Assembly (NCBI GenBank): GCA_945865405.1
Contig: CAMBDS010000009.1
Location: 1-64,000 of the forward strand
Origin: Caldithrix abyssi DSM 13497
Lineage (GTDB): Bacteria; Electryoneota; AABM5-125-24; Hatepunaeales; Hatepunaeaceae
Direction of reading: 5' to 3'
Length of the DNA stretch: 64,000 bases
Position numbers and translations under genes: made by a program. Under the pieces are notes generated by a model. The model saw only the letters and a program-made list of their open reading frames with translations, was not told where the DNA came from and did no database searches. Below, piece after piece: positions 24,059 to 31,685 of the stretch. Position 1 is the first letter of the stretch, and every line of letters begins with the position of its first letter.

Positions 24059-26384
24059 CCCATGCAAGAGTGTAGCGGCCCACGGTAGTGGGGATGACTT
24101 TGAATTTTACAAACATTTTAGGGTTAAGCTTCAGCGACCCATAGCCGCGAACGTCCGGTTCGGGCCAAAGTTCGACCTCAAGCGGGATCTGGTCAGCCGA
24201 TCCGGTCTGCTCCGCAGTCCACGTCTCTTTATCAAGCCTTTTCAATGTAATGACTGCTCCGACTGCTTCGAAGGAAAACTCTACCTGGCCCCAGTCGGGA
24301 GGAGCTACGATCCTGACGCCGGGATAAGTGGGGCGTTTGGTGTCGATGTGGAGGATGTCGTCGTACAGGATGCGGATGTATTCGGCTAATGAGGAGGCGA
24401 AGATCGGGTTGCGACCGACGTTGCTGCCGATGTCTGCCGGGATGCCGTTGACGCATTCGGGAAGGCCCCCGACTACACCATCATTCATGATCGAGGCACT
24501 CAAGCTGTTGAAGAGTGCCGTTGTGGAATCGTAATGGGTGCCGATGGTGTAAATATCTGCCAATATCCCTGATGTCCAGACAAGAACGTCGCCGGATAGC
24601 CCGGCATTGATAGGCAAGTTATCATAGACAAAGACGTGTGATGATTGGAACCCGGCGTCATTGGGGGAGAGCGACCGCAAGCCTTGGTTTGTGATAAGAT
24701 CGTTCTGTTCAGCGGAATAGAGCAACTTGTCAGCAATGCGTTTGTCGCGCTTTTCGAGCCAGCTTAGGGCAAGGAAAGGGACGACAGATTGGGTGCTATC
24801 GCAAGGTGTGTTGAAGACCATTTGCGGTGTGATCAGCGTTTCGTTCGCAACTTCCGGAATTAACAGCGCATCGTACCAACGCCAGGCTCGATTGCGGAAG
24901 CGGATCATCACCGCTTCGATACCGAGGGGGATTTGATACTGTTTATCTGCAAGACCGACGGCATACGCCGGAAAATAAGGGTAATTCCAATCGGAAATGC
25001 CGATGAGGGCCGACTCGGGTACTTCGAAATTGACAGATTTGGCGTCACGATGAGTGGCAAGGTAGGTTCGCACCACTGCAAAGAGGGCTTGGGTCTCGAG
25101 TAATGCTCCGTAGCGTTCCCGTGGCGGGAAGCCGATAGTCGGGAATAACCCCGGACCCGCCATCAAGCCGAGGACGTGATAACGTGAGTTTAGGTCTGCG
25201 CCTACCGACTTGTCAACAGCTTTCAGAAACTTGGTAGGCAATCCGAGCGGGACTTCGTCAGAGAGCGAGACGACCCGGTCAAATGTGAGAGCTAATGCGC
25301 CTGCGGTTGTGTTGCTTGTGTAAGAAGCAGCTCCTGAGGTAATTGAGGTTGGCAATCGTGACGGAAATTCAACGTCATCCGGTTGTTTCTGTATAGCGAG
25401 AATGGTCTCGAACAGCCTGACAGATCTGCTTCTTGAGGAGTCTGATAGAATAAGCCCGATCCCGGCGAGAGCCGAGTGGAACGAGTCCATGTAGGGTGAT
25501 TCGGGAAGACCTGCAAAGAGGCGGGACTGGCCATTTCGCTCAAAGTACATGCTCCTAAGCATCAGCCGCGCCCATGCGTATGCTTTCTCGACCTCTCGAT
25601 TTTCGCATCGAAAGGTAAACCGTGCGAGGGCGGCTTCCGATTGCTGACGGCGAAGTTGTCGAAACCGTGGGAGATCCTTGAGCAACATGAAAGCTTGTTT
25701 GGCCGATCCGGTTGTCTCTTGGGATGCGAGGATTATACAAGAGAACTTGTCGGCAGAGTAAAGACTGTACTCTTTGTCCGTTGAGTAAATCGAAAAACCG
25801 GGTTCACCAATCAGAACGGAGCGTTCATGCTCAACCCGTTGTTTGAACATCCCGCCTGTTGCGAGTGTTTTCTCGTCAAATTCCAAAGCTTTGTTCAAGT
25901 ATCTCGTTCCAGCCGGGCTTGTTTCTGGTGTGGTTTCACTGACGACAGCGACGCCGGAATACAGCCGGAAAAATGTGGACGTCGCACTATTGAATTTCCA
26001 TGAGATAGCTATGGCATCGTTTCCGGGAAGGCATTCGATTCGCTCCTCCAAACCGTTTGTGAAGTGCCTGATGCAGTACTCGGGGTGGACGATGGCGTAT
26101 TCAGCCGACTCTCGCAGAGATTCGCTTCGCTCGCCTTTCAGTTCCCAATCGTCGAAGACCTTGTACTCAACAATGTAAAAGCCGTAAACGCTTCGGCGGG
26201 GTGCTCCGAGGGCATCAGCAAAGTACCAGCCTCCCGTGCCGGTGGTCAGGACAACTTCGCGCTCTTCACCAGCCCAGACGGTATCGGCAAGGGCGTCGAT
26301 AAAGTCGTCCTTAGGCAGTAATTTGGTCGAACAGCCGGAAAGAATCGATGCGATAAGAATTGTTAAACATACGAGGAATTTCAT
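24036..26384 (-). CDS. Lipoprotein with debranching-enzyme-like six-hairpin glycosidase fold
   Basis: 782 residues, ATG at 26384 overlapping the DinG stop by 4 nt. Lipobox 'SILSGCST' gives a lipidated Cys18. Residues about 40-260 resemble the N-terminal beta-sandwich of glycogen debranching enzymes ('VVLTTGTGGWYFADALGAPRRSVYGFYIV'). Residues about 270-720 are helix-rich with the look of an (alpha/alpha)6 toroid ('GLPESPYMDSFHSALAGIGLIL', 'VVRTYLATHRDAKS', 'WRWYDALLIPEV'). That combination suggests exo-alpha-glucosidase or amylo-1,6-glucosidase activity, but I cannot point to catalytic acids. Being a lipoprotein, it would act in the periplasm or at the cell surface, unlike cytosolic debranching enzymes. 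Confidence 0.6.
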   Translation of the reverse strand: MKFLVCLTILIASILSGCSTKLLPKDDFIDALADTVWAGEEREVVLTTGTGGWYFADALGAPRRSVYGFYIVEYKVFDDWELKGERSESLRESAEYAIVHPEYCIRHFTNGLEERIECLPGNDAIAISWKFNSATSTFFRLYSGVAVVSETTPETSPAGTRYLNKALEFDEKTLATGGMFKQRVEHERSVLIGEPGFSIYSTDKEYSLYSADKFSCIILASQETTGSAKQAFMLLKDLPRFRQLRRQQSEAALARFTFRCENREVEKAYAWARLMLRSMYFERNGQSRLFAGLPESPYMDSFHSALAGIGLILSDSSRSRSVRLFETILAIQKQPDDVEFPSRLPTSITSGAASYTSNTTAGALALTFDRVVSLSDEVPLGLPTKFLKAVDKSVGADLNSRYHVLGLMAGPGLFPTIGFPPRERYGALLETQALFAVVRTYLATHRDAKSVNFEVPESALIGISDWNYPYFPAYAVGLADKQYQIPLGIEAVMIRFRNRAWRWYDALLIPEVANETLITPQMVFNTPCDSTQSVVPFLALSWLEKRDKRIADKLLYSAEQNDLITNQGLRSLSPNDAGFQSSHVFVYDNLPINAGLSGDVLVWTSGILADIYTIGTHYDSTTALFNSLSASIMNDGVVGGLPECVNGIPADIGSNVGRNPIFASSLAEYIRILYDDILHIDTKRPTYPGVRIVAPPDWGQVEFSFEAVGAVITLKRLDKETWTAEQTGSADQIPLEVELWPEPDVRGYGSLKLNPKMFVKFKVIPTTVGRYTLAWDEYPREK

Positions 26385-29221
26385 TTTTCACTCCGTTTAA
26401 AGAATGCATCAATAGCAGTATCGAGTTCATCGGGAGAATTGGGAGATAAATTGCGCCCCGGAAGGGCTTTGCGAACGTTTCTGCCGTAGCCTTTAGAAAT
26501 GACACGCGGGTCGAGCAGGACGACTACGCCGCGGTCGGTCGCAGTTCGAATAAGGCGACCTGCGCCTTGACGGGTGCGAAGAATTGCCGTCGGAAGCTGG
26601 TAGTCAAAGAACGGATTGCCGTTCTCTTCACGGATTTTCTCGATGCGAGCCGCGACGACTGGGTCGTTGGGGACATCGAACGGAAGTTTCGCAATTACGA
26701 CCATTTCAAGGGCAGCACCGGGAACGTCAATCCCCTCCCAGAGCGAATCAGTTCCCAATAAAATACCACCTTTGGAGCCTCTAAACCGTCTGACCAACCT
26801 GTCACGGTCTGACCTGCCGTACTGGGCGAGAATTTCGATCTCAGTATCGGCAAGCAGCCGTTTCAACTCTTTCTCTGTCCTCTTCAACGACTCATAGGAG
26901 GTCAGCAGAACCAACATCCCACGCTTGAATAGCCGCGCAAGCCTGGCACAAGTTTCAGCGACGGCAAGGGAATGGTCGGCAGGGGTCTCAGAGGGGTGCG
27001 GTAAGTACGACGGGCAGAGAACGAGGCAATTGGCGTCATAATCGAATGGTGACCCGAACGAAGCAGTGTGCAGCTTCGACGGGTCGAGCAGGTCGAGCCC
27101 CAATCTTTTCTTCAGGTGGTCAAACGCCGATGGGCCAGGTGTAGTTGTTAAGGTTGCTGAGGTCAGTAGCGTCGAATTCAACTTGGCGAAAATCCCATCG
27201 ACCAACATTTTCGAGATGTCGAGCGGCGCGCTCTTCAGGCGGACTGGTGCGTTGAGCCATGCCGGGATCTCGATCCAATAGACGCGATTGGGGTCTTTCG
27301 CTTCGGTGGTTAGGGTAAGGCCTTCGGCGACTTCACTCAGTTCACCAGCGACGTTGCGAACGTCCTGCAGGAGAGTAACGTCAATTTCCTGATCCTCGAA
27401 TGGCGTCAACCGTTCGATTAGTCGATTGAAACCGTTGGAGATAGCTTTCAGGTGTGCCGACAGCTCGTCACCAGCCGAGCCGATTGCCCGGTGAAGGAGG
27501 TCGTCCTGATGGTAACGTACCGCCACTGAGTAATTGCGGTCGTTCTGAACATCCTGAACAAGTGCCCGGACGGCTGTAAAGAAAGGTTCAACAAGCGCGC
27601 CGGAGAGGTTGATTGCTTCGAGGGTTTCGTCGAGAAGGGCGGTGATTCGATCTGAGTTGGGGAGGGTGAGAACGCGAATTTGTAACTCTCCGCGTCTGCG
27701 AAGCAATGCTCCTGATCTGTCGAGAGCCCCTCTGACAGCAAGTTGCGATACGTCCGAGCCGAAGTGGTCCGTTGCAACGTTTTCGAGGTGGTGTGCCTCG
27801 TCGAAGACGATTTTCGAGAGGTCACCAAGCAGTGCTCCGTCGCTGGAATAATCTGAGAGGACAAGGCTGTGGTTGACAACGACGACATCGGCTTTGGTGG
27901 CGGCGCGACGAACTCGCGCCAGCGGACATTCCGTGCCTGAGCAAGTCCGCGTCGTGCAATAGCCCGGCTCGGAACAGACGTAGCGCCAGAAGCCTTCGCC
28001 TTCTTCACTGCGGATCGCGGTCACCTCAGAGAGGTCGCCCGACTTAGAGGCATCGACCCAGCGGACGAGAAGAGCAGCTCGTTCGCGATCAGCGACAGGG
28101 ATTCGCTCAGGGTCAAGGATGATGTTGCGCCATTTCGTGCGGCAAAGGTAGTTGCGCCTACCTTTAAGCAGAACAGCTTGAAAACCGAACTTGAAGAGGT
28201 TTCCAAGACGGGGGATCTCGTCGTAGAAAAGCTGATCCTGCAAGTTCTTGGTGTGGGTTGAAACCGCAACCCGCGAGCCGCTAAGTAGAGCCGGAGCAAG
28301 ATAGCCAAGTGACTTACCGACACCGGTGCCAGCCTCAACGGCAAGGACGCCGCCTTCGCGGAAGTTCTTGGCGACAAGTGCCGACATCTCGATCTGCTGC
28401 GGACGGATCTCGTAGGCTTGCATCAGCTTATCAAAGCGAGGTCTGTCGTGAAAGAGTCGTCTAAGAAGCTCTTCGGGGACGGCATCTGTAGGTTTTGGGT
28501 CGCCTGGAGCGGTAAAGAGGTTATTGCGGCCTGCACTTGACGCGAAAAACGGATCAGGATTGTGCTTACCGCCAGGCTCTGCCTCGACCTCAAGACAGGC
28601 TCTCAGCGTGTTCAGCAATGGCGAAGGAGTGCTGGTCAATATCCTGACCGCTTCGGTGATCTGTTCCTGCGGGACTCGCGAGAGGTCTTTCAGCAGCACC
28701 AACAATAACTCACCTGTAGCGGCGGCGTCATCGACCGCGCGGTGGCAAGGCCTGGTGGCAGTCTGGAAAAGCCCTGTTAGCGCGGAGAGGCTGAAGCTGT
28801 CGAGGCAGGGGTAGATGAAACGGGCGACGAGTCCCGCGTCGTGGGTTATCGGAACTGTTCGGACCTGGAGAAAATGGGATGCAGTCGGTTTGGCTGCGGC
28901 GAGGAAGCCGAGGTCGAAGCCGACGTTCTTGCCGAGGATCGGCATGTTACCGACGAAGTCGATGAAAGCAGGGGCAACATTCTCCAGCTTGGGGGCATCC
29001 TTCAAATCATTGTCCGTAATGCCCGTCAGGTCAACGATTTCGGTCGGCAGGAATTTCTTGCGTGGCTTGACAAGCTGAGAGTAACGCCCTACCTCGCGGC
29101 TATTCTCGAATTTCACAGCGCCGAGTTCGATGATCTCATCGTTGCGCGGATCGAGCCCGGTCGTTTCGAGGTCGATGGATACGAAGGTGCGAAGGTATTT
29201 AGGGTGCTCGTCGTTGTGCAT
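26381..29221 (-). CDS. dinG: DnaQ-like exonuclease fused to DinG-family helicase
   Basis: 946 residues, ATG at 29221. Residues 10-175 are a DEDDh exonuclease ('FVSIDLETTGLDPRNDEIIELGAV', 'HRAVDDAAATGELL'). Residues 250-940 are an XPD/DinG helicase: Walker A 'AVEAGTGVGKSLGYLAPAL', four Cys for an iron-sulphur cluster (around 'YLCRTKW', 'EPGYCTTRTCSGTECPL'), 'VVNHSLVLSDY', DEAH box 'IVFDEAHHLE', and motif VI 'RQGAGRLIRTATDRGVVVLLD'. It unwinds DNA structures in repair and recombination. The exonuclease fusion is common in Gram-positive DinG. It is first in an overlapping operon with a lipoprotein glycosidase and a ROK kinase. Confidence 0.9.
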   Translation of the reverse strand: MHNDEHPKYLRTFVSIDLETTGLDPRNDEIIELGAVKFENSREVGRYSQLVKPRKKFLPTEIVDLTGITDNDLKDAPKLENVAPAFIDFVGNMPILGKNVGFDLGFLAAAKPTASHFLQVRTVPITHDAGLVARFIYPCLDSFSLSALTGLFQTATRPCHRAVDDAAATGELLLVLLKDLSRVPQEQITEAVRILTSTPSPLLNTLRACLEVEAEPGGKHNPDPFFASSAGRNNLFTAPGDPKPTDAVPEELLRRLFHDRPRFDKLMQAYEIRPQQIEMSALVAKNFREGGVLAVEAGTGVGKSLGYLAPALLSGSRVAVSTHTKNLQDQLFYDEIPRLGNLFKFGFQAVLLKGRRNYLCRTKWRNIILDPERIPVADRERAALLVRWVDASKSGDLSEVTAIRSEEGEGFWRYVCSEPGYCTTRTCSGTECPLARVRRAATKADVVVVNHSLVLSDYSSDGALLGDLSKIVFDEAHHLENVATDHFGSDVSQLAVRGALDRSGALLRRRGELQIRVLTLPNSDRITALLDETLEAINLSGALVEPFFTAVRALVQDVQNDRNYSVAVRYHQDDLLHRAIGSAGDELSAHLKAISNGFNRLIERLTPFEDQEIDVTLLQDVRNVAGELSEVAEGLTLTTEAKDPNRVYWIEIPAWLNAPVRLKSAPLDISKMLVDGIFAKLNSTLLTSATLTTTPGPSAFDHLKKRLGLDLLDPSKLHTASFGSPFDYDANCLVLCPSYLPHPSETPADHSLAVAETCARLARLFKRGMLVLLTSYESLKRTEKELKRLLADTEIEILAQYGRSDRDRLVRRFRGSKGGILLGTDSLWEGIDVPGAALEMVVIAKLPFDVPNDPVVAARIEKIREENGNPFFDYQLPTAILRTRQGAGRLIRTATDRGVVVLLDPRVISKGYGRNVRKALPGRNLSPNSPDELDTAIDAFFKRSEK

Positions 29222-29226
29222 GGTTC

Positions 29227-29232
29227 AATATA
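29227..29232 (-). promoter_or_regulatory. TATATT -10 box immediately before dinG
   Basis: On the minus strand TATATT, then five bases (GAACC), then the ATG at 29221. If used, the mRNA would start at about the ATG, i.e. be leaderless; no Shine-Dalgarno sequence is seen. The -35 position (29255-29250, TTTCCC) is poor. Confidence 0.4.
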
Positions 29233-29371
29233 AGATGAGCGGCGGGAATGGGAAAGTCATTAGCCCTAAATTGGGGAGGACAGACATTCTTGTCTGTCAA
29301 TATTCAGCATATACATTCTTGCCCGTCAAAAATAGAGCGGGCCGACATCTCTGCCGACCCTCTTCTCACTC

Positions 29372-29401
29372 GTGGAGGGGGGACTTAAGTCCCCCCTCCA
29401 C
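29372..29401. repeat. Perfect 30-bp palindrome downstream of citrate synthase
   Basis: GTGGAGGGGGGACTT followed directly by its reverse complement, centre ACTTAAGT. It lies 16 nt after the citrate synthase stop and probably terminates it. Between 29279 and 29360 are related imperfect modules built on ACATTCTTGTCTGT and GCCGACATCTCTGCCGAC. Confidence 0.75.
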
Positions 29402-29416
29402 TTAACAACTAACTTT

Positions 29417-30715
29417 CTACTTTGCGATCTGGCTCTTGATCCAAGCGGTAGAGACAGACTTCGGACGCGTGATAGCCGTACCCATAGCGCGGTTGATCAC
29501 AAGCTGCGCAAGCATACCCATCGCACGGCTGACGCTGAACATTACCGTATAGTACGGGAACTCGGTCACGCCGTAGTGATACAGCAATGCACCGGAACCA
29601 GCATCGACGTTAGGCCACGGGTCTTTGACCTTCGGCTTGCCGTCAGCACCAAGGAACTCCTTGGCGAGGATTTCGGGGACAACCTTGAACGTCAGCGCTA
29701 CCGTCTTGAACACGGGATCATCAGCGATGTACTTGTTGCCGAAGCCCATGAAGCCCGTGAAGCGGGGATCACAGACGCGGAGAACGGCGTGACCATAGCC
29801 CGGAACGACACGGCCAGACTTGAGGGTGTCGAGAGCATAATCATGAAGCTGTTTTTCGGTCGGGACTCCGCCGAATTTCTCCATCGTGTCGAGGATCCAG
29901 CCGAGACACTCCTGATTAGCAAGCCCATGCAACGGACCAGCAAGGCCATTTAAGCCACCTGAGACGGCGTAAAACGCATCCGACAGCGCCGAGCCGATGG
30001 TGTGGCAGGAGAAAGCTGAGACATTGCCACCTTCATGGTCGCTGTGGAAGTTCAGGTAGAGCCGCATCAGCTTGGCGAAGTCACCCGATTCGTCAGGGAT
30101 ACCAAGCATCCGTGCGTAATTAGCACCCCAGTCAAGCGAGGCATCATAATCGATGGGTTCGCCTTTGTCGTACCGGAGTCGGTATATCCCGGCAGCGATA
30201 CCGGGGATCACACCGAGTATCCGAAGTGCATCCTCCAACATCGGCATCCAGTAGTCTTCCTTCCTCATGCCCTTGTCGTACATCTTGCGGAAGACGGACT
30301 CGCGCTCCATGACAAGGATCGCCGTGTTGAGCATCACCATCGGGTGAGAGTCAAGCGGCATAGCTTCGATCACATCCCAGATGTAGTCAGGTACTGTCGA
30401 GCGAGCCGCAAGGTCGAGTTGAAGGGCAAGAGTGCCGTGAGCATCTGGCTTTTGGCCCGTCAGCAACAGGAAGAAAATCTCTTCAGGCAACAGGTCTTGT
30501 AGGTCAAGTAACGGATAGCCACGTATAATTAGACCAGAATCGGGCTCAACAACCGAAGTATCACAGATCATGCCTTTGACGGCGCGCATTCCACCATAAG
30601 CCTGCTCGATGTTGACTTCGGAGATTTTTTTATCGCCGTGATCTTTGACGATGCTTTTAATTTCTTTGCGGAGATCGGGAATTTGTGCCGCAAATATCTC
30701 CTGTAGCGTTGCCAT
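29417..30715 (-). CDS. gltA: Citrate synthase, eukaryotic/mitochondrial type
   Basis: 432 residues from the ATG at 30715 (AAGGA 8 nt upstream). It condenses acetyl-CoA and oxaloacetate at entry to the TCA cycle. The three catalytic residues are visible: His in 'GPLHGLANQECL', His in 'VPGYGHAVLRVCDPR' and Asp in 'WPNVDAGSGALLYHYG'. The wording 'NFHSDHEGGNVSAFSCHTIGSALSD' and the long form match the mitochondrial-type enzyme rather than the usual E. coli or Bacillus types; this subtype is known from some bacteria of the FCB group. Single-gene unit, downstream palindrome at 29372-29401. Confidence 0.9.
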   Translation of the reverse strand: MATLQEIFAAQIPDLRKEIKSIVKDHGDKKISEVNIEQAYGGMRAVKGMICDTSVVEPDSGLIIRGYPLLDLQDLLPEEIFFLLLTGQKPDAHGTLALQLDLAARSTVPDYIWDVIEAMPLDSHPMVMLNTAILVMERESVFRKMYDKGMRKEDYWMPMLEDALRILGVIPGIAAGIYRLRYDKGEPIDYDASLDWGANYARMLGIPDESGDFAKLMRLYLNFHSDHEGGNVSAFSCHTIGSALSDAFYAVSGGLNGLAGPLHGLANQECLGWILDTMEKFGGVPTEKQLHDYALDTLKSGRVVPGYGHAVLRVCDPRFTGFMGFGNKYIADDPVFKTVALTFKVVPEILAKEFLGADGKPKVKDPWPNVDAGSGALLYHYGVTEFPYYTVMFSVSRAMGMLAQLVINRAMGTAITRPKSVSTAWIKSQIAK

Positions 30716-30952
30716 TCTAAAATTCCTTTTCAATTGGCTGAAATCATTGATAATTCAGCTATTTATTCAATTAAGGCGTGACGTATTTCGACCCAAATAC
30801 CTGCCTTACGCCACCTTTACAAATTAAGACAATTGGAGGGTGAGAGTCAAGCCAATCTGTCCCTAAAAAAGATCGTAATAATATTCACAAAACAATAACC
30901 ATTACAACCTGGTTTATCTCCTCTAACTACAGCAAAAAGTTCCAATATCTGG

Positions 30953-31657
30953 CTATATTTTGCCCGCTTTTTGGAATTGCCATTCTTCGAACTGAATTTT
31001 CGATCCTGTTTCAAGATACAACTTCAAGCAATCCATCGCCCAACTCCAACCTTCCTTCAGATCGTCTGCATCCTTCTTCGACTTTAGCTTTTCGTGCGTC
31101 AACTCTATCCTGACCTTACCGTCATCACGCTCTCTGAACTCAAGAACCACATCCGACCCCTGCTCATGGTGCTTGCTCTCCCAGGTGAAACGGATGTGCT
31201 TCAAAGGAGTAATGCACTTGTACATTCCTGAGTCACCATCGCCATTACTATACCTGCCGCCCACAACAAACTCCTGTTCGGCGTTGGTGGTAAACCATTG
31301 CGAGAGAACCTTCGGGTCAGCCCAGGCGTCCCACGCCTTCTGCAACGTCGTCGAGATAGTCCGACTGACGCTCGTCCCATATCCTTTCGAGCGTTGCCTG
31401 AACTCGCGCAAGCCGTGCTCAAGCTCGTAATGAGTCGTGACGCCTTGAGCCCACCACTGGGTGATGTTGTGGTTGGCAAGCAACCATGCGGCGATCTCTT
31501 TGTGTGACTTCTCTTTTGCGCTGAAGTCGTCCAGGATATTGAACCAGTGCGCCCAGCCGAAACCAGTCCCTTTTATGACCGATTCTTCTGACAGGCGTTT
31601 GCCTTCCGAAGTGGCGTCATAGGTCTCCTGTGACGCCGGGGATGGATTAGTTGCCAT
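30953..31657 (-). CDS. AHSA1/SRPBCC-domain protein
   Basis: 234 residues, ATG at 31657. Residues 25-85 are a small helical DUF4287-like region ('WAHWFNILDDFSAKEKSHKEIAAWLLANHNITQWWAQGVTTHYE'). Residues 95-225 are a START/AHSA1 ligand-binding fold ('TISTTLQKAWDAWADPKVLSQWFTT', 'IRFTWESKHHEQGSDVVLEF', 'LTHEKLKSKKDADDLKEGWSWAMDCLKLYLETG'). Such proteins bind hydrophobic ligands or act as Hsp90 co-chaperone-like factors; a specific role cannot be assigned. The gene ends 5' of a second pair of beta-helix genes but is not obviously linked to them. Confidence 0.82.
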   Translation of the reverse strand: MATNPSPASQETYDATSEGKRLSEESVIKGTGFGWAHWFNILDDFSAKEKSHKEIAAWLLANHNITQWWAQGVTTHYELEHGLREFRQRSKGYGTSVSRTISTTLQKAWDAWADPKVLSQWFTTNAEQEFVVGGRYSNGDGDSGMYKCITPLKHIRFTWESKHHEQGSDVVLEFRERDDGKVRIELTHEKLKSKKDADDLKEGWSWAMDCLKLYLETGSKIQFEEWQFQKAGKI

Positions 31658-31685
31658 ACTTGTCTTCCTGCCTCGTACTTTCCTT

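Noticed and set aside
24036-29221. Anti-phage defence operon suggested by an exonuclease-helicase gene with overlapping partners
   Set aside because: The helicase is a normal DinG with a DnaQ domain, and the partners are a glycosidase-like lipoprotein and a sugar kinase; nothing indicates defence.
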